A DNA stretch of 64,000 nt from Streptomyces phaeoluteigriseus (GTDB lineage: Bacteria > Actinomycetota > Actinomycetes > Streptomycetales > Streptomycetaceae): assembly GCF_001896135.2 (NCBI RefSeq), contig NZ_MPOH02000009.1:1-64000 (forward strand). Direction: 5' to 3'. Both the position numbers and the translations under genes were made by a program. Positions 53,019 to 62,957 of this stretch are shown piece after piece (the stretch's first letter is position 1; each line of letters starts with the position of its first letter). A model generated the notes under the pieces. That model worked only from the letters and a program-made list of their open reading frames with translations, was not told the DNA's origin and did not search any database.

Positions 53019-54071
53019 GGTGCCCGCTTTCCCCGTCGGGGCCGAGTCCGGCGCGGGCCCGCCGGAAGCGGGCCATGCATCGCGACCAGGCCGGGTTCAC
53101 GTCGTACTCCAGCAGGAGGGGCAGCAGGGCGCGGGAGAAGTCGGCGCTGGACTCGCGCGGCAGCAGGGAGGGCAGGTTGTCGATGGCGATCAGGTCGAGC
53201 GGGGGTTCCTTGCGCAGCCGCCGGGCGGGCTCGGTCCACTCGGTCGTCCGGTCGTAGACCGGAAGGACGTTGAGGGGGGAGCCGACGTCACAGGTGACGT
53301 CGCAGAGGGTGCGCAGCCGGCGGGCGGGGTCGTCGAGGTCCCGCTCGCGCAGGAACGGCGGGATCGGGCTGGTGGCGAGGACGGCGTTGACCATGACGTC
53401 GTGGCCGAGCAGGGCCGCACGGTCGAGGTCGCGGGTCTCCGCCAGGTCCCAGCAGGTCGGGTGGACGCCTGCCGTGCCGAACGCGGCCCGTGCGCCGCGC
53501 CCGCTGCGGCCCAGGGCGCGACGACGAGTGCGGTGAGGTCCTCGTCGCCGGGGAGCGGGCGCAGGGTTTCGTCCAGGGTGTCCTTGTCGGTGGGGCGCAG
53601 GGGTGCCGTGAGCCGGCCCCGGTGCTGGAGCACCGCGAGGGCCGCGCCCAGATAGCCGGCCCAGTACCCGAACGCGGCGAGTCGGCGGCCCTCGTCGTCG
53701 ACCAGGTACTCCAGGTCGAGGAGCGCCCCGCCCCCGGCGGCGAACCTGCGCAACAGGTGGGCGGCGCCCGGCTGTTCCTTGTAGGCGTGCCCGAAGTAGA
53801 CGTGGTGGTGCGTCAGTTCGACGGGCTCGTCGGGGAGTTCCTTCAGGCCGAGGACGACCGTGCCGGGCGGCGCCGACGTCCAGGAGCCCGCGGGCACGAC
53901 ACGGGCGCCGACCGCCTCGTACGCCGCGACCGGGAAGATGCGCTGCGGGGACTCCTCGACCGTCAGTCGCACACCGCTGTCCACGAGGCGGCGGGCGTCG
54001 TCGGGGACGAGCGGGGTGCGGCGTTCGGTGGAGCGGACCTCGTGGCGCAGCCACAGGTGGCGTTCCGTCAT
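53011..54071 (-). pseudogene. saccharopine dehydrogenase (Lys1/AlaDH-like), frameshifted
   Basis: The first half, from ATG 54071, reads LWLRHEVRSTERRTPLVPDDARRLVDSG, VVLGLKELPDEPVELTHHHVYFGHAYKEQPG and FGYWAGYLGAALAVLQHRG, the NAD-type saccharopine dehydrogenase signature. Near 53517 one G is missing ('gtcgcgccctggg' for 'gtcgcggccctggg'). The other frame then continues FGTAGVHPTCWDLAETRDLDRA, CDVTCDVGSPLNVLPVYDRTTEWTEP and DNLPSLLPRESSADFSRALLP. The repaired length is 353 residues. In fungi this enzyme interconverts saccharopine with lysine and 2-oxoglutarate. ATG overlaps the FAD oxidase stop. Confidence 0.8.
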
Positions 54072-55216
54072 ACGCGGTTGACCTCCGGACGCGGGGCGTC
54101 GGCGGCGAACCGGCCGGCGCCGAGGGGGCTGACGTCCACGAAGGGTACGCGGCCGAGGCAGAGGTCGCGGACGACCTCGCCGACGGCCGGTCCCTGGAGG
54201 AAGCCGTGCCCCGAGAAACCGGTCGCATACAGAAAGCGGGATACCGAAGGCGCCTCGCCGATCAGGGCGTTGTGGTCCGGGGTGACCTCGTACAGTCCCG
54301 CCCAGCCGCCCGCGCGGCGCAGGTCGAGGAGGGCGGGGGCGCGGCGTTCCATCGCGGCGACCAGGCGCGGGATCCATCGCTCGTGGGTGTCGGTGGCGAA
54401 GCCGGGCCGCTCGTCGGGGTCCGACATGCCGACCAGCAGGCCGGGACCCTCGGCGTGGAAGTAGAGGCTGCTGGTGAAGTCGATCGTCATCGGCAGGCCG
54501 GGCGGCAGACCGCCGGGGAACGGTTCGGTCACCGCTATCTGGCGGCGCAGCGGCCGTACCGGCAGATCCACGCCCACCAGGCCGGCGACGGACCGCGACC
54601 AGGCACCGGCCGCGCAGACCACGGTGTCGGTGGTGATGCGGCCGAGGGTGGTCGTCACGGCGGTGATCCTGCTGCCCCGCGTTTCGATACCGGTCACCTC
54701 GGTGTGGCGCAGGATGCGCGCGCCGCAGCGGCGGGCGGCGGCCGCGTATCCGTGGACGACGGCCTCGGGCGTGCAGTGACCGTCGTCGGGCGAGTACGCG
54801 GCGGCCCGTAATCCCTCGGTGGTGATCAGCGGGGAGAGCCGACGGGCCTCGGCCGGGTCGATCATGCGGCTGGGCACGCCCAGCGCGTTCTGGAGCCGGA
54901 CCCCCGCCTCGAAGGAGGCGACCTCCTCGGGCGTCGACAGCAGGAAGAGGTAGCCGACGCGGTGCAGTCCGATGTCGTAACCGATTTCCTCCCCGAACCG
55001 GGCGAACGCCTCCAGGCTGCGCGCGCCGAGCTGGATGTTCAGCTCGTCGGAGAACTGGGCGCGTACGCCGCCCGCGGCCTTCGAGGTCGAGCCCGCGCCG
55101 AGTTCGTCCCGCTCGACCAGCAGGACGTCCCGGACGCCGGCGGCGGCCAGATGGTAGGCGATGCTCGTCCCCATCACTCCGCCGCCGATCACGACGACCG
55201 AGGCTTGCGTGTTCAC
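54068..55216 (-). CDS. FAD-dependent amino-acid oxidase (DAO/sarcosine oxidase type)
   Basis: A 382-residue flavoprotein with the FAD-binding GGGVMGTSIAYHLAAAGVRDVLLVER at the N-terminus, STSKAAGGVRAQFSDELN after it, and FLYATGFSGHGFLQGPAVGEVVRDL near the end. These are typical of glycine, sarcosine, D-amino acid and N-alkylated amino acid oxidases. ATG 55216 starts it. It precedes two saccharopine-dehydrogenase-like genes with a 4-bp overlap, so the three may degrade or build one secondary amine such as saccharopine or a related opine; that is inference. Confidence 0.83.
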   Translation of the reverse strand: MNTQASVVVIGGGVMGTSIAYHLAAAGVRDVLLVERDELGAGSTSKAAGGVRAQFSDELNIQLGARSLEAFARFGEEIGYDIGLHRVGYLFLLSTPEEVASFEAGVRLQNALGVPSRMIDPAEARRLSPLITTEGLRAAAYSPDDGHCTPEAVVHGYAAAARRCGARILRHTEVTGIETRGSRITAVTTTLGRITTDTVVCAAGAWSRSVAGLVGVDLPVRPLRRQIAVTEPFPGGLPPGLPMTIDFTSSLYFHAEGPGLLVGMSDPDERPGFATDTHERWIPRLVAAMERRAPALLDLRRAGGWAGLYEVTPDHNALIGEAPSVSRFLYATGFSGHGFLQGPAVGEVVRDLCLGRVPFVDVSPLGAGRFAADAPRPEVNRV

Positions 55217-55564
55217 GCGGGCGGCTCCTTCCGGGCGGGCTGCCCGCGTCCCGCCGTCAGGCCGGGGCCACCGGGGCTGTCCGCTGTCGTGTGCCGTGGC
55301 TGTCGCGTGGCGTGACGGTGACCGTCGTGATCCTTACCCCGCACAGCGGCCCGCAGTACGCGACTTCAGGACAGTGCGCGCCTTCCGGGCGGTGCTCGAC
55401 CTCCGGGCAGCCCGCGGCTACCGGGCGGTGCTCGACCTCCGGGCAGCCCGCGGCTACCGGGCGGTGCTCGACCTCCGGGCAGCCCGCGACGTACGGGCGG
55501 TACGCCCCTTCCGGGCAGCCCGCGGCTTCCGGGCGGTGCGCCGTCGAAGGACCGGTGCCCGGCG
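55217..55564. other. 348-bp gap dominated by a 36-bp repeat array
   Basis: No gene. The gap between the FAD oxidase start and the cyclohydrolase end holds the array at 55387-55530 and degenerate flanking copies from about 55350. A promoter for the FAD oxidase operon should lie at 55220-55340 on the minus strand, but I see no convincing boxes. Confidence 0.6.
55387..55530. repeat. 36-bp tandem repeat, four copies plus partial ones
   Basis: Units begin at 55387, 55423, 55459 and 55495 with GGGCGGTGCTCGACCTCCGG as the first 20 bases. The first two are identical, the third differs at its end and the fourth at several bases. A degenerate copy precedes and a truncated copy follows. It ends 35 bp before the cyclohydrolase stop codon. 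Confidence 0.85.
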
Positions 55565-56224
55565 TCAGGACCAGTGCGCCACCGCGTCCAGGTGCGGCAG
55601 GCGGTGGTCGAGCCGCTCCCGCTTGGTGCGCAGATACGTGATGTTGTTCTCGCACGGCTCTATCAGCAGCGGCACCTCCTCGGCGACCTGGATGCCGTTC
55701 TCGACCAGCGCCTCCCGCTTGCGCGGGTTGTTCGACATCAGGCGGACGGAGCGCACGCCCATGTCGCGCAGCATGTCGGCGGCCACCTTGTAGTCCCGGG
55801 CGTCCACCGGGAAGCCCAGCGCGACGTTCGCCTCGACGGTGTCCAGGCCCTCCGCCTGGAGCGCCATCGCCCGCAGCTTGCCCAGCAGCCCGATGCCCCG
55901 GCCCTCGTGCCCGCGCAGGTAGACGACGATGCCCCGGCCCTCGGCGACGACGGCCCGCAGCGCGGACTCGAGCTGATCGCCGCACTCGCAGTGCTGGGAG
56001 CCGAACGCGTCACCGGTCAGGCATTCCGAATGCAACCGGGTCAGCACGTTCTCGGAACCCGGCTCGCCGTACACCAGGGCCACCTGCTCGTCGCCGCGGT
56101 CGTGGTCGAGGTAACCGATCGCCTGGAATTTGCCGTACACGGTGGGCAGCGGTGCATTCACCACGCGTTCCACACCGGTGCGCTGGGGGGACTTCTTGCC
56201 GAGCACGCCAAATTTGTCTGTCAT
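55565..56224 (-). CDS. ribA: GTP cyclohydrolase II paralogue, Met120 (FAPy-forming type)
   Basis: A 219-residue stand-alone RibA domain. The zinc Cys residues are C68, C79 and C81 (HSECLTGD, HCECG), and the GTP-binding and catalytic segments RGHEGRGIGLL and SNNPRKREAL are present. Canonical enzymes read KIRAYALQ; this one reads KLRAMALQ, placing Met at residue 120 by my count. From memory, the S. coelicolor paralogue SCO6655 carries the same Met120 and makes the formylated pyrimidine FAPy instead of the deformylated product, and restoring Tyr recovers normal activity. This is therefore probably not a riboflavin enzyme. ATG 56224 has AGGAA upstream and lies only 38 bp from the divergent creatininase-family gene. 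No ribB, ribH or ribE is nearby. Confidence 0.9.
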   Translation of the reverse strand: MTDKFGVLGKKSPQRTGVERVVNAPLPTVYGKFQAIGYLDHDRGDEQVALVYGEPGSENVLTRLHSECLTGDAFGSQHCECGDQLESALRAVVAEGRGIVVYLRGHEGRGIGLLGKLRAMALQAEGLDTVEANVALGFPVDARDYKVAADMLRDMGVRSVRLMSNNPRKREALVENGIQVAEEVPLLIEPCENNITYLRTKRERLDHRLPHLDAVAHWS

Positions 56225-56262
56225 GATCTGGTTCCTAAGCAGAGACGAAAGGCCGGGAAAAG

Positions 56263-57051
56263 ATGAGTGGTTCGGGAATGCGGACGGCGGCGTACGGAGG
56301 ACTGGTGCCGGCGGACACCACCGAGGACGTGCGGTCGCGCGGCGCGGACGTCCCGGTCCAGGTGGCGGTGCTGCCCGTCGGAAGCTTCGAACAGCACGGA
56401 CCGTACCTGCCGTTGGCGACCGACACGCTCGTCGCGTGTGCGATAGCGCGGGAGATCGCCGCCGTGCATCCGGTGCACCTCCTCCCTCCGGTGACCATCG
56501 CCTGCTCGCACGAGCACGCGGACTGGCCGGGAACCGTCAGCATCTCCGCCGTCACCCTTCACGCGGTGGTACAGGACATCGCGGCCTCACTGCGCCGCTC
56601 GGGCGTCGAGGCCCTGGTGCTGGTCAACGGACACGGCGGGAACTACGTCCTGGGCAACGCGGTCCAGGAGTCCTCCGCCCGCGGCGAGCGGATGGCCCTC
56701 TTCCCGGCCGCCGAGGACTGGGAGGCGGCACGGCAGCGGTCCGGGATGTCGACCTCTCTGCTCACCGACATGCACGCCGGGGAGATCGAGACCTCGATCC
56801 TGCTGCACGCCCATCCCGAACTCGTCCGGCCCGGTTACGAGTCGGCCGATTTCACCGCGGACGACCGTCGCCATCTACTCACGCTGGGAATGTCCGCCTA
56901 TACCGATTCGGGCGTCATCGGCCGTCCCTCCCTGGGGTCCGCGGAAAAGGGGAAGGAACTCCTGTCGAGCCTGGCGGATTCCTTCGGAACGTATTTCTCG
57001 ATCCTGACGACCGGGACGACCGAGGGGGATTCCGACGGCGCCGCCGTGTGA
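56263..57051 (+). CDS. creatininase-family amidohydrolase (ArfB-like FAPy deformylase candidate)
   Basis: A 262-residue metal-dependent amidohydrolase. The metal ligands are intact: Glu, His and Asp in GSFEQHGPYLPLATDT, His in NGHGGN, and Glu in TDMHAGEIETS. Known members are creatininase, MftE and the archaeal ArfB, which removes formate from FAPy in flavin and F420 synthesis. Being head to head with a FAPy-type cyclohydrolase makes the ArfB reaction the best guess. ATG 56263 is preferred; MRTAAYGG at 56278 is possible. The 3' 154 bp overlap the convergent flippase gene, covering the last 51 codons, which is unusually long. Confidence 0.82.
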   Translation: MSGSGMRTAAYGGLVPADTTEDVRSRGADVPVQVAVLPVGSFEQHGPYLPLATDTLVACAIAREIAAVHPVHLLPPVTIACSHEHADWPGTVSISAVTLHAVVQDIAASLRRSGVEALVLVNGHGGNYVLGNAVQESSARGERMALFPAAEDWEAARQRSGMSTSLLTDMHAGEIETSILLHAHPELVRPGYESADFTADDRRHLLTLGMSAYTDSGVIGRPSLGSAEKGKELLSSLADSFGTYFSILTTGTTEGDSDGAAV

Positions 57052-58297
57052 CGTCCGTCGCGGGGCTCCGCGTCCGGTACGACGCTGTCGGCCGCCGCGC
57101 TCCGGTTCCCGTCCCGCAGCCCGGTGTACCAGCGGGCGACCAGGACGACGAGGCCGGGCAGCGCGGCCGCGAAGCTGAGCACCCCGTACACGACGGCGAC
57201 CGCGAGTCCGGTGCTCGCGCCGAGTCCGGCCGCGCCGAACGCCCAGGCGGTGACGCCCTCGCGAGGCCCCCAGCCGCCGACGTTCAGCGGCACGCCCATC
57301 GCGAGCAGGGCGAGGACCCCCAGCGGCAGCAGCGTGAGGACCGGGGCGGCGGAGCCGGCCGCGCGGGCGGCGACCACGAACGTGGCGAGATGCCCGGCCA
57401 GCACGACCGCCGACGACAGGGCGACGCCGGGCGCGTTGCGCCGGGACAACAGCCCCGCGCGCCCCTCGGCGTACGCCGCCCGCATCCGTCCGCCCCGGCG
57501 GGAGGCCGAGGAGTTCGTCCGCAGGGCGCGGACGACGATCAGCACGCCGAGCCCGCCGACCGCGGCGAGGCCGGCCAGCGGCACGAAGTGCCGTACGTCG
57601 GCCATGACCGGGGACGGCAGCGTCAGCAGGATCGTCACTCCTGCGACGGCCAGGACGAGTTGGCCCGCCGTGCGCTCCAGGACGACGGCCCGCACGCCGC
57701 GTCCGACGTCGCCGGTGCTCTGCCCGTGGCGCACCGCGCGGTGGACGTCGCCGAGGATGCCGCCGGGCAGGGCCGCGTTCAGGAACAGCGAGCGGTAGTA
57801 GTCGGCGACGGCGGGCCCGAGGGGCAGCCGGATGTTCAGTCCGCGGGCCACCAGCGCCCATCGCCACGCGCTGAACACGGTGGTGACGGCCCCGATCCCG
57901 AGCCCGAGCAGCAGGGTGGGGGCGTCGATCCGCCGCAGCCCGTCCAGGACGGCGCCGGTGCCCATCCGCCACAGCAGGACGCCGAGGATGACGACGCCGG
58001 CGAGGGTGCCGAGGTGGGTGCGCAGCGCCGCGAACCGGGAACGGGCGGCCGGCCGCGGGGCCCGCGGCTCGGTCACGATCACGCCGGTACGGGCCTCGGA
58101 GACGGCGGGGCCGGTACGCGCCGGGAACGTCACGGCCGCCGTACGCGCCGGGAGCGCCTTGGCCGCCGTACGGGGAACGGTCACGACCGTTCCCGTCCGG
58201 GTCGCGCCGTCGCGCGGGGCCGTCGTACGGCCGTCCGCGCGCGCCGCGCCGACAGCGGCGCCGCCGGGACGCGCGCGCCCACCGTCTCCGCGCTCAT
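56898..58297 (-). CDS. flippase-like membrane protein (LPG-synthase TM / UPF0104)
   Basis: A membrane protein of about eight helices beginning at LAGVVILGVLLWRMG and ending at LVVLVARWYTGL. Family motifs include FSAWRWALVARGLNI, YYRSLFLNAALPGGILGDVHRA and VPLNVGGWGPREGVTAWAF. It matches the flippase half of MprF but lacks the lysyl-transferase domain, as in proteins that move lipid-linked molecules across the membrane. ATG 58297 overlaps the methyltransferase stop (ATGA) and opens MSAETVGARVPAAPLSA, but the domain is one frame over, so one base is probably missing between 58200 and 58250. GTG 58184 is the in-frame fallback. The N-terminal 50 residues come from a 27-bp repeat. The C-terminal tail is antisense to the creatininase gene. 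Confidence 0.75.
58065..58199 (-). repeat. 27-bp coding repeat, five units
   Basis: Five successive nine-residue units, RTGTVVTVP, RTAAKALPA, RTAAVTFPA, RTGPAVSEA and RTGVIVTEP, form the cytoplasmic leader of the flippase-like protein. The DNA units share CGTACGGCGGCC or CGTACCGGC words. The period is a multiple of three, so the frame is kept. Confidence 0.75.
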
Positions 58298-59327
58298 CAG
58301 ACGCCGCCCGTGGGCCGGGGCAGGGCGAGGAGGTCGCTGTGGTGGACGGTGACGTGGAGTTCACCGGCGGCGCAGGCCGCGAGCCGGGCCGCGAGGTACG
58401 TCTCGGCGCGGGCGGCGAGGTCGGGGCGCTCCTCGACGGCGGCGCCGACCCAGCCGCGCAGCCACTGGGCGGTGAGTGCGGCCTCGTCGGGGCCGAGCCG
58501 CCAGGCGCTCGGGTGCACCTTGACGCTCGCGCCGTGGTCGGCGAACGCCTCGCAGGCCGCCGTGACCGAGTCGGGGCCGAGGAGGCCCCCGCGGCGTTGG
58601 TGGTCGTCGAAGGCGGCGGCGATCTCCTCGTCCATCGGGTCCTCGGCACTCAGTTCGACGCGCCCGGCGACGGAGAGGGTCAGCAGGGCGGGGCAGCCGG
58701 CGCCCGCGCAGGCCGCGGCGAGGGTGTCGATCTCCTCGCGGGTGAGGACGTCGAGCAGCGCCGACGCGGTCACCAGTGAGGCGCCGACCAGGGCGTCCGG
58801 GGTCAGCCGGGCGACGTCGCCGCGGCGGGTCTCGACGGTGACCCGGCTGCCGTCCGCGGCGACCCGCGGCGAGCCGACGGCCGCGAAGTGCAGCAGGTAG
58901 GGGTCGCGGTCGTGCAGGATCCAGTGCTGGGGGCCGTCGAGGCGGGGGGCGAGCCAGCGGCCCATCGAGCCGGTGCCGCAGCCCAGGTCGTGCACGACGA
59001 GTCCGCCGGTGCGGCCGGGCAGGTTGGCCAGCCGGATCCGCAGCGGGTCCAGCAGGTCGATCGCCCGTGCCCTGGCGTCGGCGGGCTCGCGCAGCCGCAG
59101 CCACTCGGGGGCGTAGCGGGGCGGTTCCTGCGCCGCGCCGTCCTCGTCCCGCAGCCGTACGGTCGGCCGCTCGCCGGGGCGGGTCACCGGGCCCGCGCCC
59201 TCGATGACACCTGACATGACACCGGTCGCCTGCGTCTCCATGTCCGAGGACACCTCCCGAGCTCCGGGCTGCGCCGGAATCCGTCCGATCTGCCGTGCCA
59301 GGTCGGCCGGGGTCACCGTGGTCTTCC

Positions 59328-59331
<4 letters not shown>
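58297..59331 (-). CDS. SAM-dependent methyltransferase
   Basis: A 344-residue class I methyltransferase. The SAM loop is VVHDLGCGTGSMGRWLAPRL near residue 120, followed by HWILHDRDPYLLHF (acidic end of strand 2) and VTASALLDVLTREEI. The N-terminal 100 residues are poorly conserved and partly disordered. ATG 59331 overlaps the glycosyltransferase stop by 4 bp and the end overlaps the flippase ATG, so the set is translationally coupled. The acceptor is unknown; a sugar or heterocycle made by its neighbours is likely. Confidence 0.8.
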
Positions 59332-61018
<1,687 letters not shown>

Positions 61019-61023
61019 TCAGG

Positions 61024-62004
61024 TCAGGCGCTTTTGTCGTAGCGCACCCGGTGACACAGGGCCGCGATCGCCCCGCTCGTGAGCCGGGGCATCACCTCCG
61101 GCAACTCGTCGAAGGCGCTCTCCCCGGTGACGAGGGCGTCGAGCGCGGGGTCGGCGAGGAGGTCCAGGGCGAGGGCGAGCCGGTCGGCGTAGCTGCGGTT
61201 CGCTCGGCGCGGGGAGACGGTGCCGACCTGACTGCTGCGGATGACCAGTCGTCGGGAGTGGAAGGCCTCGCCGAGCGGCAGGGTGACCTTGCGGTCGCCG
61301 TACCAGCTCAGTTCGAGGACCGTGCCCTCGGCGGTCAGCAGTTCCAGGGAGCGGGCGAGGCCCTGCTCGGTGGCGCTGGCGTGCACGACGAGGTCGCAGC
61401 CGCCCAGTGCCTCCTCCGGGGAGGCGAAGCCGACGCCGAGCGCCTCGGCGGTCTTCGCCCGCGCCGGATCGGCGTCCACCAACTGCACGCGCACGCCCGG
61501 GAAGCGGCTCAGCAGCGCGGCCACCGAGCAGCCGACCATTCCGCCGCCGACCACCGCGATCCGGTCGCCCACCAGCGGTGCCGCGTCCCACAGCGCGTTC
61601 ACGGCCGTCTCGACCGTGCCGGCGAGGACGGCCCGCCCCGCGGGCACGGAGTCCGGTACGACGGTGACGGCGCTCGCCGGGACGACGAAACGGGTCTGGT
61701 GCGGAAACAGGGAGAAGACGGTACGCCCGACCAGTTCCTCGGGCCCCTCCTCCACCACCCCGACGTTGAGGTAGCCGTATTTCACGGGCGCCGGGAAGTC
61801 GCCCTCCTGGAACGGCGCCCGCATCACGGCGTGCTGACTCTCCGGGACCCCGCCGCGGAAGACGAGGGTCTCCGTGCCACGGCTGACCCCCGAATACAGC
61901 GAGCGGACGACGACCTCGCCCTCCGCCGGGTCCGGCAGGGTCACGTCACGGATCTCTCCATGGCCCGGCGAACCGATCCAGAACGCACGTGCGGTGCGGT
62001 TCAT
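61024..62004 (-). CDS. MDR-family dehydrogenase without zinc ligands
   Basis: A 326-residue medium-chain dehydrogenase. The N-domain has SLYSGVSRGTETLVFRGGVP where zinc alcohol dehydrogenases have a Cys-G-x-D/E ligand, and the four-Cys structural loop is absent. The nucleotide domain has IAVVGGGMVGCSVAALLSRFPGVRVQLVDADPARA. The SGVSRGTE form is seen in dehydrogenases of chlorophyll-like and sugar-like pathways. ATG 62004 has AGGAGG at 7-bp spacing. It lies 116 bp upstream of the PTPS-like gene on the same strand and is divergent from the phosphatidyltransferase. It may reduce or oxidise the heterocyclic or sugar intermediate; the substrate is unknown. Confidence 0.8.
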   Translation of the reverse strand: MNRTARAFWIGSPGHGEIRDVTLPDPAEGEVVVRSLYSGVSRGTETLVFRGGVPESQHAVMRAPFQEGDFPAPVKYGYLNVGVVEEGPEELVGRTVFSLFPHQTRFVVPASAVTVVPDSVPAGRAVLAGTVETAVNALWDAAPLVGDRIAVVGGGMVGCSVAALLSRFPGVRVQLVDADPARAKTAEALGVGFASPEEALGGCDLVVHASATEQGLARSLELLTAEGTVLELSWYGDRKVTLPLGEAFHSRRLVIRSSQVGTVSPRRANRSYADRLALALDLLADPALDALVTGESAFDELPEVMPRLTSGAIAALCHRVRYDKSA

Positions 62005-62111
62005 CGGCGTCCTCCTGAACGTTCGGGAACTTGCTCACGTACCGAGGTGTGCACAGGTCGCGCACAGTACGCGGCCTTGATCGACTCTGTCACCTGGCCG
62101 GAGGATGTGCG

Positions 62112-62957
62112 GTGGCCCTGAACAACACTTACGACGCAAGGCTGGTCCAGCAGGAGACCGCTGTGGGAGCGGGCGTACAGATCCTGGTACTGGCCCTGCT
62201 CGGCACGGCGATCGGCATGGGCCCGGCAGGCTGGGTGACCGGCCTCGTCTTCGCCGTCGCCACCTGGGCGGTGCTCTCACGGGCACTGCACCGCTCGGGT
62301 CTGCGCACGTTCGGCCCGGCGAACCGGGTCACCCTCGGCCGGGCCACCCTGGTCGGCGGGGTGACGGCACTGGTCGCGGACTCCTTCGTGAGCGCGCCCC
62401 CGGTGTCCCTGCTGGTCGGCCTGACGGCCGTGGCCCTGCTGCTGGACGGCGTGGACGGCAAGGTGGCCCGACGCACGGGCACCTCCACGGCACTGGGCGC
62501 ACGCTTCGACATGGAGGTCGACGCGTTCCTGATCCTCGTCCTCAGCGTGTACGTCTCCATGGCGCTGGGTCCCTGGGTCCTGCTGATCGGCGCGATGCGC
62601 TACGCCTTCGTCGCGGCGGCCCGCCTGGCCCCGTGGCTCAACGCCGCGCTCCCGCCGAGCACGGCCCGCAAGACGGTCGCCGCGATGCAGGGCGTCTGCC
62701 TCCTCGTCGCCGGCGCCGACCTGCTCCCGCACGCCGGCAACCTCGCGGTGGCCCTGCTGGCCCTGGCCCTGCTGCTGTGGTCCTTCGGCCGCGATGTGCT
62801 GTGGCTGTGGCGGGAGTCGCGGGCGAACCGGGGAAGCGGAAGCGAGAACGCGGGCGCGGGACCGGCACGAGCGGAGAAGAGGCTGGCCCTGGAACTCGAA
62901 CTGGAGCTGGAGCTGGAAACTGGAACTGGCGGGGCGCTGAGCCTGGCTGGGCGCTGA
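62112..62957 (+). CDS. CDP-alcohol phosphatidyltransferase
   Basis: A 281-residue integral membrane enzyme with about six helices. The active-site motif D-G-x2-(D)-G-x2-A-R-x8-G-x3-D-x3-D is visible as LDGVDGKVARRTGTSTALGARFDMEVD. It joins an alcohol headgroup to a CDP-activated lipid or polyol. GTG 62112 follows GGAGGA. The first 20 residues and the last 40 are outside the family. The tail LALELELELELETGTGG comes from CTGGAG repeats and the stop lies inside a 17-bp array, so the original 3' end was probably overwritten. It is divergent from the dehydrogenase by 107 bp. Confidence 0.85.
   Translation: MALNNTYDARLVQQETAVGAGVQILVLALLGTAIGMGPAGWVTGLVFAVATWAVLSRALHRSGLRTFGPANRVTLGRATLVGGVTALVADSFVSAPPVSLLVGLTAVALLLDGVDGKVARRTGTSTALGARFDMEVDAFLILVLSVYVSMALGPWVLLIGAMRYAFVAAARLAPWLNAALPPSTARKTVAAMQGVCLLVAGADLLPHAGNLAVALLALALLLWSFGRDVLWLWRESRANRGSGSENAGAGPARAEKRLALELELELELETGTGGALSLAGR

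Noticed and set aside
55387..55530. CRISPR array at the 36-bp repeats
   Set aside because: Units are contiguous with no unique spacers, and no cas gene is present.
55565..56224. Riboflavin biosynthesis operon
   Set aside because: No ribB, ribD, ribE or ribH is adjacent, there is no FMN riboswitch-like leader, and Met120 argues against the normal reaction.
56263..57051. Mycofactocin system (MftE) for the creatininase-family gene
   Set aside because: No mftA, mftB or mftC-like genes are nearby, whereas the adjacent cyclohydrolase points to an ArfB-like role.
56898..58297. Lysyl-phosphatidylglycerol synthase (MprF)
   Set aside because: Only the flippase helices are present; the aminoacyl-transferase domain is missing.
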